Source of the DNA: Mesostigma viride
Taxonomy: Eukaryota; Streptophyta; Mesostigmatophyceae; Mesostigmatales; Mesostigmataceae
Direction of reading: 5' to 3'
DNA length: 62,000 nt
Assembly: GCA_009746045.1 (NCBI GenBank)
Contig: RPFO01000130.1
Span: forward strand, 2,661,368 to 2,723,367
The notes beneath the pieces were generated by a model. It made no database searches. It worked only from the letters and a program-made list of their open reading frames with translations, and was not told the origin of the DNA. The position numbers and the translations under genes were made by a program. Positions 45,256 through 56,500 of this stretch are shown in pieces. Within the stretch, counting starts at the first letter, position 1. Each line of letters begins with the position of its first letter.

Positions 45256-46574
45256 CAGTGACTGGTCATACGCCGTATTATACGCCGTAATATGATGCGT
45301 ATTATTCGCGATACGCGAGCGGCACGTATGAAAATGGGGTACTTTCATACGCGCCGCGTATTTTTGCGTATTTTCGCGTATTTTCACGTATTTTTGGCTT
45401 ACGAGGTGGGTTTTGGCATCATTTTACAGCCCGCGTTGCTTGCCTAGACTGCGGCGCGCCGACCTGTAGTAGGAACAAATAATCAGTTGTGTGATGAGCT
45501 AGCTAGTGTATAATGCACTAAAGCTAAAAGCGCGTTCATTGTGACTTGTGAAGGCGGGAATGTGAAGGCGGGAAGGCTGAAGATTCATCATCCAGAAGGT
45601 GATAAGGTGTGCCAGCAACGTCGTGGTCGTCTGGCACCTATATCGTAGCATACATATCGACATTCAGGCATGGCTGACACGAATGAGGAGTCAATGGAAC
45701 ACGATGATGATGTGCGGCCCGATGAAGAAGAGGCCACATCCGAAAATGTCTGGACATACATTAGCAAAGAGCGCATCCTCAAGAATGGGCAGCAGAACTA
45801 CTACGTGGATGATGGAGTACTCCGTTACAGGCTGCTGGTCGAGCAGGCGGAGAAGGAAAGCAATACCAGGAAGAGGAAGGCGACTAGTGACGCCAAGAAG
45901 CAGGCTGATGTGCGGGCGGCACTTAAAGACAGGCTTGCAGACGTTGTAGAAACCGACGCCTCTAACTGGGTGTCCGCTCATGCCAGCAACACCTCGGGGC
46001 GCGCTGCTGGGGCGGCTGGGCCAAGCGGATCATCAAAGGGCCAATCCACCGACGGTAATTTGCCCGCACCTTATGGGCTCAGCAAAGAGCAGCTGGACGA
46101 GGAGCTGCGCAAGGCATTCATTTGCGCCTTTCAATGCCATCGACGCCCTTCAATGTCATCGACACCTCGGGGCAATGTATAGTGCATGCATATCTTGAGT
46201 TCTACAAATTTATTATCTATTATCCTTTCCAGTGAGTTGTGAATTGATACTGCATGGTATTGATACTTTGTTGCATGTTGTCTCGATTTTGAAGAGAAAC
46301 TATCAAGTTAGACCGTTAGAAACTATGCTTGTATTTAGGTAGTGATGGCAATGCCAAGGTCATGCTATATATGTCAGGTTAGGCAAAAGGTATGGCAAAA
46401 ACACCAGCAGACCATGCTTGATTGCTCAGAATGTTGAAAAACCCTCAAAAGCCTGCCAAAAAAGGGGTTTTCAACAGTTAGCGTGCGATCAGCGTATAAT
46501 ACATTATACACCGCGTATTATACATTATACACCTGGGGCCGCGTACGACACGTATCGCGTATGGCCAGTCACTG
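45256..46574 (+). mobile_element. hAT-type DNA transposon, non-autonomous, 1319 bp
   Basis: The ends are inverted repeats: CAGTGACTGGTCATACGC at the left and the complement of CAGTGACTGGCCATACGC at the right. The element is flanked by a perfect 8-bp target duplication TAAAGATC (45248-45255 and 46575-46582). An 8-bp duplication with CAGTG ends is the hAT pattern. Subterminal DNA is crowded with CGTAT/ATACG words (45.27-45.4 kb and 46.49-46.56 kb), as expected for transposase binding sites. The only frame of note is the 170-codon ORF at 45670-46182, too short for a transposase. Confidence 0.88.
45670..46182 (+). CDS. 170-residue hypothetical protein inside the hAT element
   Basis: An acidic N-terminus (MADTNEESMEHDDDVRPDEE) precedes VWTYISKERILKNGQQNYYV, then a basic Lys/Arg stretch and a Ser/Gly-rich tail. 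It could be the N-terminal remnant of a hAT transposase, because a Val-Trp pair near the N-terminus recalls BED-type fingers, but I see no Cys/His ligands. No RW dimerisation block or DDE residues are present. Function unknown; it may simply be the surviving first exon of an internally deleted copy. Confidence 0.45.
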   Translation: MADTNEESMEHDDDVRPDEEEATSENVWTYISKERILKNGQQNYYVDDGVLRYRLLVEQAEKESNTRKRKATSDAKKQADVRAALKDRLADVVETDASNWVSAHASNTSGRAAGAAGPSGSSKGQSTDGNLPAPYGLSKEQLDEELRKAFICAFQCHRRPSMSSTPRGNV

Positions 46575-46582
46575 TAAAGATC

Positions 46583-46908
46583 CTGTTTTTGCCCATGAGG
46601 TCATGATCGAAAGATCTCAAGCCGGCATTTAATTTTATGCCAGACCTAAGACATTACCAGTTACCGTATAGGCGAATACCGACCGGCGGTCCGCCGCGCG
46701 TTAGTGCTACTAGCGCGGTTATATACTAACCCACAGGCCGTAGCCCGCAGGCCAGCCAGTGCCCAGCCGTACATTCATTCACGCCTTAAGTTGGGTTCGA
46801 GGTTTTTGAGGGGTCAACCCAACTTAAGGCGTGAACCCAACTTAACCCAAGGCGTGAATGATTCTGCTAAATTCTACTAATTTGAACTTAAAGATACTAG
46901 AAAACATA
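46583..46908. other. Spacer with a long-stem hairpin
   Basis: No coding sequence is recognised. The region contains the inverted repeat at 46774-46861, listed separately, and ends at the presumed target duplication TACTAGAAAACATA (46895-46908) of the next element. Confidence 0.4.
46774..46861. repeat. Inverted repeat with perfect 18-bp arms
   Basis: CACGCCTTAAGTTGGGTT (46780-46797) is exactly complementary to 46816-46833, across an 18-nt loop. A third, slightly altered arm follows, ending GGCGTGAATGA, which mirrors TCATTCACGCC at the left. Similar TTAAGGC..GAACGCAACTTAAG sequence adjoins the transposon at 56959-57010. Confidence 0.75.
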
Positions 46909-48300
46909 AAGGTAAGACCCACTCACGAGCCACGAGCCACGAGGTAGCCATGGCTGACGGCGGAGCTCATAACTTTCACGTTTGAGCACCGTATTTAGCC
47001 GTGAATATCACTATCGCTTCGTCTTTCTACGACGCACATGACGATATAATTTTCCGAATCTAAAACGCAATATAATAATGACGAGCAAACGCCTGTCGAC
47101 GCAACGCAGTTTGGCGGATGCGCTCGCCCATGAAAATGCGGCAGCTGCGGCTGCAGCTTTGCCAGCTCCGGCAGGCAGCGGTGACACTAGTCGTGCACTG
47201 GTGGTCGCCCAGCAACCTCCTGGGCTCAATGCCTCGCCATCGGCATCGCCTGACCCTAAACGCGCCCGCTCCGCCGACAAAACTGGAGGGTCTTCACGCC
47301 CCTCGGAACCGCGCTGTCGGCTCCAACCTTTCCAGGTCGATGATCACGACTGGACCAACATGTCTCCGGCCAATGCTCTGCACTGCATCTTCCTCGGGGA
47401 CTACGCCTCGCTTTACGACCTGTGCCTCCATCTCCACGACAACAATCGCCTCCTCCTCCCGGACGGCCGCCGATGGAACGACATCCGCCTGCTGTTCAGG
47501 TGCCCTCGCCCCCAACTCCAGCACGCCATCCTCAACTCCCTTCTCCAGCGCTCTGACGGCGAGATCTGGGCTCCATCCATCTCCGCCCCCATGCACCCTC
47601 CGTTCCATCCTCATGGAAGCCTTTCAGCAGCACGTGACCCCCCTTGCTGCTGACGTCGCAGCAATGGGTGGCCCGCTGGCTGCTGAACTTCCTCACCTCA
47701 CCGCCACCTCCACTGCCATTTCCGCCTCCACTGCCGACATCAAAGCCCAGCTCCTCGACCTCGACCTACGCCTTCAAGCCACCGCCAACGCCCTTGAGAG
47801 CTTGCATGACACCGCCGGCCTCACCGCCCAGGCGGTGAAGGACATCGCCGCCCAGCCGGCGCCTGCTGGCCCGGCCGGCGATGCTCCCTCCACCTGGGCG
47901 GACTTGCTTAAGCAGCACACCACCTCCACCACCTCCACCATCTCGGCACAACTCAAGCAACAAGCCCTCGACCTTCGCGAGGAAGCCGACATCGCCCGGC
48001 GCAGCCACAATGTCATCGCCAAGCACTTCGACCAGCCGGCAGGTGAGACCTCCACGAGCCTTCTTGAGGCATTTAAGCGCGACATTTTTGCCCCCATGCT
48101 ACTCACTGGTGAGCTGGACATGTCGGCTGTCCGCCTTCCCCGCGCGCGGGGGAAGGCTGGCCCGGCACCCGTGCTCCTCACCTTTAAGTACATGGCAGAC
48201 AAGCTGGCGTTCCTTAAATGCCGCAAGAAGCTCTCGGGGACTCGCTTCACGCTGGACGACGACTTGACCCTGGCCCAGCAACAGCGGCGACGCGAGCTAT

Positions 48301-49188
48301 TTAATTAATTAATGAGGAACATAACTCCGTTGGGAGTATATGTAGCACATAGCCCAGAGAAGGGGCATATGAGCCTATAATAATACATTCGAAGCTACTT
48401 CCTGCAAGGGTGGGAATGTAAACAACACTTGCTCTAGGTGCACTAGGGCCCCTGCACCACCCAGAGTCTCGGGCAACGCCCAGCTAAGGGGAGCCCGTCA
48501 TAGGTGGGGAAGATCAGCATAGCTATACAAGAGCTAGAGCGGGGCATCTCAGCAGAGAGCACCTCTATGCATGGGCACAGCATAACTAAATAAAGCTAGG
48601 CATCATCTGGAGTGTGGCACATCATAGGCACACATTAATTAATTAATTAAACTCGTGCTCCTGTTGGGGAGTCACGGAGCACCGAAGTGCTTTTAATCCC
48701 TGTGTGTGCACAACAGGAGAAAGGGCAGAGACCCCCAGTCTCCTTCATGCCAAAGGCATGCCACAGCTGCATTCGGGCGCGCTAGCTAAAAGACATGCTA
48801 ACGATCCGGCAAACTGTGGGTGCAATAAGACCCATGTGAGCATATCATAGCAAGGAGCGTGGGCAAGTAATCTGATCGAAGCCATGACGTAGCATGGCTG
48901 TACAAAGACTAAGCTAAGGCTGTGGCTGGTTGTGTACCGTGCGTGAGCGGTGCACGTGACTAGGTATGGTGGCACAGCTAGGCATGCAAACATTCTAAGC
49001 ATGGCTGCCATGGCAACAGTGACTACCAATGAAGTCAAGCTAGGGCTATTCTAGTCTAGCCCGCTGGGGGCGACGGGGCGTCCACATCTTGTGGTTGATC
49101 ATCAGGTCCCCGCCCCTCCAGTACACCTTCAATGGGCTTCTGGGGGTCCTGCTTGTGGCGGAGGTATAGGCACACATGTACATGGCTA
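48301..49188 (-). mobile_element. Family B element, 5'-truncated, inserted in the outer ORF1
   Basis: It is flanked by an 11-bp duplication ACGCGAGCTAT (48290-48300 and 49189-49199). Read on minus it is family B 3' UTR (ATGCCTAGCTTTATTTAGT, the CTCCCAACGGAG hairpin) with a TTAATTAA tail at 48301-48311. It is itself interrupted by the family C piece at 48636-49165. Confidence 0.88.
48636..49165 (-). mobile_element. Family C element, 5'-truncated, nested in the family B copy
   Basis: Flanked by a 12-bp duplication ATAGGCACACAT (48624-48635 and 49166-49177). It ends on minus with the GTGCTCC/GGAGCAC-type hairpin and (TTAA)n. Its 5' end holds the last codons of an ORF1-like domain (LRHKQDPQKP). 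Confidence 0.88.
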
Positions 49189-49437
49189 ACGCGAGCTATG
49201 GCCGACCTACCTTCAGCTCTGGCAGAGCGCAGGGGGGAAGCCGGTATACTGGAGGGGGGCGGTCATCCACGTTGACCACAAGCCCTGGCAGCCCCCTCCT
49301 GCCACCTCAGACTAGGGAATCCATACCAGTAGTGTAGATTAGTCAGGCTTAGCCTAGCATGTGGCCCACGCGCATGTGCGCCCATAATGGCCCCCATGGA
49401 TGTTGCCTTCCGAATTTAGCCAAGCCATGCCTATAAT

Positions 49438-51403
49438 AATAATAATAATTATTATTATTATTATTATTATTAGAAACATCACTCCGTTGGGAGTCAATGT
49501 AGCACATATCCCTGAGAAGGGGCATATGGCTTTTAATACATTCTGGGCTATACTTCCTGCAAGGGTGGGAATGTAAGCTACCCCTGCTCTAGGTGCACCA
49601 GGGCACCTGCACCCTCATGATCTTCACACTATGCCCAGCTAAGGGGGAGTATGTCATGTGGGGTCCCCGAAGATCATCATGGCTGTACAAGAGCTAGGGC
49701 ATGGCTTCTCGACAGAGAGCATCTCTCTGCACGGCATAGCATGGCTAAATTCTTAATGCAACATCCATGGGGGTCCCATTATAGGCAGGGCGTGGCTAAA
49801 TTCTGAAGGCATCATCCATGGGGGCCATTATGGGCGCACATGCGCGTGGGCCACATATGCTAGGCTAAGCCTGACTAATCTACAATACTGGTATATATTC
49901 CCTAGTCTGAGGTGGCAGGAGGGGGCTGCCAGGGCTTGTGGTCAACGTGGATGACCGCCCCCCTCCAGTATACCGGCTTCCCCCTTGCGCTCTGCCGGAG
50001 CTGAAGGTAGGTCGGCCATAGCTCGCGTCGCCGCTGTTGCTGGGCCAGGGTCAAGTCGTCGTTCAGCGTGAAGCGAGTCTCCGAGAGCTTCTTGCGGCAT
50101 TTAAAGAACGCCAGCTTGTCCGCCATGTACTTAAAGGTGAGGAGCACGGGTGCCGGGCCAGCCTTCCCCCGCGCGCGGGGGAGGCGGACAGCCGACATGT
50201 CCAGCTCACCAGTGAGTAGCATGGGGGCAAAAATGTCGCGCTTAAATGCCTCAAGAAGGCTCGTAGAGGTCTCACCTGCCGGCTGGTCGAAGTGCTTGAC
50301 GATGACATTGTGGCTGCGCCGGGCGATGCCGGCTTCCTCGCGAAGGTCGAGGGCTTGTTGCTTGAGTTGTGCCGAGATGGTGGAGGTGGTGGAGGTGGTG
50401 TGCTGCTTAAGCAAGTCCGCCCAGGTGGAGGGAGCATCGCCGGCCGGGCCAGCAGGCGCCGGCTGGGCGGCGATGTCCTTCACCGCCTGGGCGGTGAGGC
50501 CGGCGGTGTCGTGCAAGCTCTCAAGGGCGTTGGCGGTGGCTTGAAGGCGTTGGTCGAGGTCGAGGAGCTGGGCTTTGATGTCGGTAGTGGAGGCGGAAAT
50601 GGCAGTGGAGGTGGAGGCGACGGCGGTGGAAATGTGAGGAAGTTCAGCAGTCAGCGTGCCGCCGATTGCTGCTACGTCGGCAGCAAGGGGGGTCACGTGC
50701 TGCTGGAAGCTAGGCTTCCGTGAGGATGGAGCGGAGGGTGGGGGCGGAAAGGGATGGAGCCCAGATCTCGCCGTCAGAGCGCTGGAGAAGGGAGTTGAGG
50801 ATGGCGTGCTGGAGATGGGGGCGGGGGCAGCCGAACAGCTGGTAGATGTTGGACCAGCGGCTGCTGTCCGAGCAGAGGAGGCGCCGGATTGATGTCGTGG
50901 AGATGGAGGCACGGGTCGTAAAGCGAAGCGTAGTCCCCGAAGAAGATGCAGTGCATAGCATCGCCCGGAGACATGTTGGTCCAGTCGTGATCAGCGACCT
51001 GGAAAGGTTGGGCCGAAAGCGCGGTTCAGAGGGGGGGGACCCTCCTGTTTGGTCGGCTGAGCGGGTGCGTTTCGGGTCAGGCGATGCCGATGGCGGGGTA
51101 TTAAGCCCGGGAGGTTGCTGGGCGACCACCAGTGCACGACTAGTGTCACCGCTGCCTGCCGGACCTGAAAGCGAAGCTGCAGCCTGGGCTGCAGAATTTT
51201 CATGGCGGAGCGCATCCGCCAAACTGCGTTGCGTCGAAGGACGTTTGCTCGTCATATATTGCGTTTTAGATTCGGAAAATTATATCAGCATGTGCGTCTT
51301 AGAAAGACGAAGCGATAGTGATATTCACGGCTAAATTCGGTGCTCAAACGTGAAAGTTATGAGCTCCGCCGTCAGCCATGGCTACCTCGTGGCTCGTGGC
51401 TCG
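49438..51403 (-). mobile_element. ORF1-only retroelement (family B), apparently full length, 1966 bp
   Basis: Bounded by the 10-bp duplication TGCCTATAAT (49428-49437 and 51404-51413). The same target sequence occurs once, undisturbed, at 49778-49787 inside this element's own 3' UTR, which gives the empty-site reference. The 5' UTR is about 150 bp and is shared with the outer copy. One ORF1 follows, then a 440-bp 3' UTR, the ACTCCCAACGGAGT hairpin and an (AAT)n tail that runs into (ATT)n at 49438-49470. No other coding sequence is present. Confidence 0.88.
49902..51255 (-). pseudogene. L1-ORF1-like protein of the minus-strand family B element
   Basis: Starts MTSKRPSTQRSLADALRHEN at 51255. 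It has the same order as the plus copy: basic Ala/Pro/Ser-rich N-terminus, central block, Thr/Ser-rich coiled region and the DDLTLAQQQRRRELWPTYLQLRQ C-terminal domain ending at the stop at 49902. A small insertion near 50.725 kb (SILTEA then a stop, resuming FQQHVTPLAAD) breaks the frame at a different place from the plus copy. The two lesions are independent, implying an intact ancestral ORF of about 440 codons. Confidence 0.82.
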
Positions 51404-51438
51404 TGCCTATAATGGGACCCCCATGGATGTTGCATTAA

Positions 51439-53141
51439 CCCCTAAATGGTCTGGCTGCCGATTTTCCGCCTACTGTAAAACTGAGTTACAGCCGACACGT
51501 CGGCCCCTTCTCGGGGGACCAAATGCCGCGAAAACTATTGAGAATTAGGAAACGTTTAGCTGAGAAGATCGAAAGTTTATAATTTTCCTCACAGCATGGT
51601 ACTAGGGTTTGCATACTTCTGACAAAGTTATAGAGGTGTTCTGGCCGGTCAAAGTACAAGGGGTCAGGGTACTTTTTCACGTAAAACGTGCATTCCGGAA
51701 AACGACGACCTGGCCATGGCGGCTTGCGCCCACGCATGGCATTTACGTTTTCGTTCGAATTTTCTGACCAAACTCAGGAAATTGATTTTATACGTCCTAA
51801 AGATGATACAGGCCAATTTTTGGTTCGCGGGAATGCCATTTGATAGGTGTCGGCAGCGTTCTTGCTGGAAAAAACTGCGATCAGGCCGGACGATAGAAAC
51901 GTTGACAGCAATACCTTTCCGGCGTATTTTAAAGGATATATTGGTTTCTTTGTACTTTTTATGATACATATTAGTCGTAAACGTGCAAGGGTGGCCAGAA
52001 ATCGCCGAATCCAGCGACCATGCTGCACAACTTTGGTGTTCCGAAATGCGCCATTTTGCGGCCACCGCCTGGGCCAAGGTAACGCCATCCATGCCTGGTA
52101 AAGCTTAATCATCGTTTTCCTATCGATGTTTGACGTTTATATATACGTTCTAGCTTGTGTAGCACATTCTTTTTGCATTATTCATGCTCTTTCTTGACCC
52201 TGGCCTGGCCCCTTTCTAAAACACCCTTCTTAGATGCTTCCCTCAGTCAGTTGACCTGCCACAGGGTGATGGTGATAAGTTTTAGAGGCTGTATGGGTTT
52301 GAATACCTCCATATATGTTTGTTATACATTTCCCACACACATATTGCATGAGTGTGAGGCAGTTGGCTGGTCTCTGTGGCATCATCAAGCATGTAACCGG
52401 TGAGTAGAAGCTTCCCATTGTCAGCATGTGCCACCAGGTGTGCTGGCCATCACCTGGCAAGCTATAGCAGCTTAGGCCTAGTTTATCCTTACTAGGGCAA
52501 GCTGAAATAGGCTTAAAATCACTAGTTTGTTGGTGGCTGCCTCCTAGAATGCATGCCTTGCGTAGGGTATCCGTACCACGTTACCTACATGCATGGACAA
52601 GGTGGCACCTGCACATAGGTGCCATGTAAGGGCAGTGTGATGATGCAGTTATGTTTCCCCATCATTGTGGAAGGGAAATGTATTGTGCGGCATGGTTGGG
52701 GGCCATATTAGTAGGTATTAGTAGGTAGTATGCCCACTCCTACCCCTTGGTTGCTTTTTACCAACGGTACCCCTATGGGCTGTACTGGGTGTAACTGCTG
52801 GTATACCCACCCAAATGATGACCCCAATGGCTCAAACTGTTCAGCAACTAATTGTTTATCATCCCTGAAGTGGTAGGTGCCTAGCTCTTACAACATAATT
52901 CAAAATGCACATTCTACCAAAAATGAAAACGCTCGTCTTGACCCCCCTGACTTTGACGGCAGTTATACATGGCCTACCCTGCATATATGTAAGGTTGTGA
53001 TATACCAACCCGAAGGGCAACTCATGGACATGCTTGGCCCCCAAGGACAGCCATTGGATATGGGTGGGTTGGATGGCATCTGGTTTGCAAAATTGTGAAG
53101 TTACAGCCGATGCATCGGCAGTATTTCTGCCCATTTAGGGG
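51439..53141 (+). mobile_element. TTAA-flanked DNA transposon (piggyBac-like ends), non-autonomous, 1703 bp
   Basis: The ends are CCCCTAAATGG and its complement, directly flanked by TTAA (51435-51438 and 53142-53145). The uninterrupted sequence TTGCATTAAGAATTTAGCC in the minus family B copy has a single TTAA (49753-49756), so TTAA was duplicated on insertion. Inside each end lies a near-palindrome, GCCGACACGTCGGC at the left and GCCGATGCATCGGC at the right. TTAA targeting with CCC-type ends is the piggyBac pattern. No transposase is recognisable. Confidence 0.88.
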
Positions 53142-53500
53142 TTAAGAATTCAGCCATGCTATGCCTATGCAGAGAGATGCTCTCTGTTGAGAAGCCATGC
53201 CCTCGCCCTTGTATAGCCATGATGATCTTCCCCCACATGGCATGCTCCCCCTTAGCTGGGCATAGCGTGATAGACCATGAGGGTGCGGGTGCCCTGGTTC
53301 ACCTAGAGCAAGGGTAGCTTACATTCCCACCCTTGCATGAAGTAGCCTAGGATGTATTAAAAGCCATATGCCCCTTCTCAGGGATATGTGCTACATTTAC
53401 TCCCAACGGAGTGATGTTCCTAATTAATTAATACTAAAACATACTATTATAAACTACTTCATGAACTTGGAATGCCGAAATCCTATTCGACCAAACTTAA

Positions 53501-56500
53501 GGGGACTCGCACGTCCAAAAGCCTGAAAAACAGACTTTAGTGAGTATCAGTTCCAATGCACATGGGAAAAATCTAGTGATGATTGGGTACCATAAATATG
53601 ATGTTTGGACATTCATACCACCACGTACTTGTTGGGGGTACTACCCCCAACCACGCACCGGTGGCGAGCTAAAAATAGAAAAAGACGCTATTTATGAGAT
53701 ATTTTGCCCAAGACAAACCACTTGTCTAAATGACTTGCCCATACATACCTGCAAAGTTCCCCCACTTTTTTAAAAGCTGGGCTATTTACATGGCCAAAAT
53801 GGTCACATTTGTTTGAGTTATTAATTTTCCCGCAAAATGGGTACTTTTTTTAGCCAAAAAAAATAAATCAAATCATTAACACATCAGATTGGTTCATCCA
53901 TACATACAAAATTTCACTGAGTGGGGGGAAACACACTGCCAAAATTTGAGCTCAATCTGACACCCCTAGCTCAAGTTATTGACTTTCCCGTGATGCCACC
54001 TAAGGCGTTCACTATTACACAATTATTCACTATCCGACTCAGTGATGACGTTCTGCCCCGTGCACAAGGGGCAAAACCAGTCCCCATCGGGCACGCGACG
54101 CAGGGGAGGGTTGCAGCACTTGAGGTGAAGCCCTCCCTTGCAGCCCACCGTGCTGCACAGCAGAAAATTATTGCCAGGGAGCGGGGTGGGAATAGCACAG
54201 CGAAGGCAGGGAACATCATCCATATATTCCTCCTCACCCTCACTGTCACTGTCGCCCACATCCACACCCCCTGTGGCAGGGCCCACCCCCCATACGCTGT
54301 GCCCTTAGCATAGGTGGACTTGTCCTTCTTGTTTTCATCCCAATAAACCCCAGCCCGGATGGCTTTGCCCTGCGCCCTTTGCTGCTTGAACTCTAGTGTC
54401 TTCTTCCTCTTCTGCTGGCGCAACCTTGCCTCAGTCAGCTCTTGCAACTGAGCTAGTGCCTCAGGGCACATGGAAATGCCCAGCTTCCCCGCTATTGGAA
54501 TAAACCATGTCTCGCCCTTTTGGGCACGCAGGGCACCTACCGCGCAAAAGGCAGCGTACAGCCCCCCAGCAAAGCCCCCCTTCCCCCCAGGTGTGGCAAG
54601 CACTTGCTGTGAATGAGTGAACTCGTTGTGGTTGGAGGAGCTATTGTGGCAGCACCCTTCCAGCACCTCCATCGAGCTGAATCTGCCCCAGACCTCGCGG
54701 ACAAGCTCGTCCACCTGCACCACCACCCCACCCTTCTCCGACACACGAGGCAGCCAGGCCCGCCCCCCCAAGGCGGCAGGTTCTTCTTCTTGGTATGCAC
54801 ACCACACCATTGGCGCTGCACCACCTCCCCACTTTTCTGCTTCATGTGGTTGGGCCATGCATTGCAATGCGTGTGGTTGCCATGATAATGTTCCAGCGCG
54901 TTGGCCAATGCGCCGTGCAGCCACGTGGCACCCATGTGATAGTTGCAGCGTATGCAGGCACGGTAACCCCGCAGCATGTGCCAGATGTGGGTCTTCTCTC
55001 CTAGCACATTCTTGTGCTTAGACAGCCACGTCTTCTTCGTGGCCACTAGTGCACTGTGCAGGTTGATGGACAGGTGGTTCAGGTCATTGTCTTTGTCAGG
55101 GATGTGATTTTCCTCCTTCAACACCTGATTCTCCCTCACTTGTGCATACCAACTCGTGTCCCCATCACTCACTACCTTGGTCACCCAAAGCCGCTGGCTC
55201 TCAGGCTTGCTGCCCTTCTGTCCCTGCTCACTCCCTGCCCTCTCCATCACTTGACCTGTGAACACCCCCGATTCTAGCGACATCACATCTAGCAACATCA
55301 CCACTGCACCCGCGCCTTCCATGCTCTTGCTTGTGGTCGCATGGTTCTTGAAACACATATGGGGGGCTGGCACTCATCTGCATCCTTCTTGCCCACCACA
55401 CGCATGCAAAAGGCACACCACTTGCTGGACACATGGTGGGCTATGATAAGCTTCAACACGTCGTGGATTAACAGTTGCTGCCCCAGCAGTGACCTGTACC
55501 CACGATTAGCCCAGCTGCCATCAAAGGTAGCGCGCGTGGCCTGCCGAAGGAACCCATCCAGGTCAAGGGAACCTGCCATTATCCCGCTCCCACTGCCTCA
55601 CTACCTAACGGTTTTCCTCTATCACAGTGTGCAGGTACTCAATCACAATGCGCGCGACCATAAGCACATCTTTCCGCCACACGCTACCATGCTTGGGGAA
55701 TTCCATGTGACCATCGTGCTCCACACACGCACCAGGTCACTCCGTGTGACACCATGGATGACAGTGTTCAGGGCCAGGAGAGCATTCTTGGAAGCACGTG
55801 ACATTCCCACCCTTGCCAGGCCTCCCCCCACCTCCGCTGGCTCTGCATGGTGCCAAGGCTTCTTATTCTCCGCCCGACAGTGGGGATTTGTGCAAAATGT
55901 CACCAGCAGCAAAGATGCACAGGGCCCAGGCTGCGTCTTATGCCCCAGCTTCAGGGACTTCTCATGGCATTCAGGGCAGGCTAAATGGCCAACAATTCCT
56001 TCAAGGCACACTGTATCAACAACAATGCGCTGCCATGAAATGGGATCGCAGGGGGGAGGGGGCGGCTGATCGGCTGCCTGCCTCAAATGATGCCCACGGC
56101 TGTCAAGCTTCTTCGGAGACGGGGTGTAAGGGCTCACGAGCGCTCGCTTACGCCCAGTGGCTGGCATACCTTCATCGCCGAGAATTTCCGCACCGAGCTC
56201 CATCTCGCCGCTGCTCGGTGCATTCCCAGCATTCTGGCCGACCCCCGCCGCTGAAACATCCGCCATGCCCACAGAAACTGGCGTGGATGATCGCCATTTC
56301 TTTTTCTTAGACCCTTTAGGCCTGCCGACACCAACCCTTGTCTTCGAACCCTTCGGTCTGCCACGGCCCCTTTTCAGAGGCGCAGGCACCGAAGGCTGCT
56401 CTCCGGCAGCCTGTCGCTCAAAGCGAAGCCGCTGGGATTTCGCTCTGGCGTTTTTACGGCCCATCATGCACGAAAAGTGGGCGCGGCCATCGCAGCGCAA

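Larger units (their letters stand above)
47078..49315 (+). pseudogene. L1-ORF1-like protein of the outer element, broken
   Basis: A protein of about 440 residues when the later insertion is ignored. The N-terminal part, MTSKRLSTQRSLADAL, is Ala/Pro/Ser-rich and basic. A central DWTNMSPANALHCIFLGDYASLYDLC block follows, then a Thr/Ser/Ala-rich stretch with heptads (TADIKAQLLDLDLRLQATANALESLHD). The C-terminal domain RLPRARGKAGPAPVLLTF..DKLAFLKCRK..LDDDLTLAQQQRRREL resembles the C-terminal RNA-binding part of L1 ORF1p. A 4-bp insertion near 47.59 kb shifts the frame relative to the minus copy. The gene is then cut at 48300 by an 888-bp insertion, with the last about 35 codons at 49200-49315. 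There is no RT downstream. Confidence 0.82.
46909..53431 (+). mobile_element. Outer ORF1-only retroelement (family B), split into four pieces by later insertions
   Basis: Pieces are 46909-48300, 49200-49437, 51414-51438 and 53146-53431. Their lengths sum to about 1.94 kb, matching the 1966-bp copy at 49438-51403 with which they align end to end. The 5' UTR includes CACGAGCCACGAGCC (about 46924). The 3' end carries the hairpin CTCCCAACGGAG and TAATTAATTAA at 53421-53431. The flanks TACTAGAAAACATA (46895-46908) and TACTAAAACATA (53432-53443) look like a target duplication with a 2-bp difference. Each interruption is listed separately. Confidence 0.85.

Noticed and set aside
51664-52092. 142-codon minus frame conserved in both TTAA-element copies (also 60776-61204)
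   Set aside because: Of the few nucleotide differences between copies in this frame, nearly all change the amino acid, as expected for neutral DNA. No transposase motif is present.
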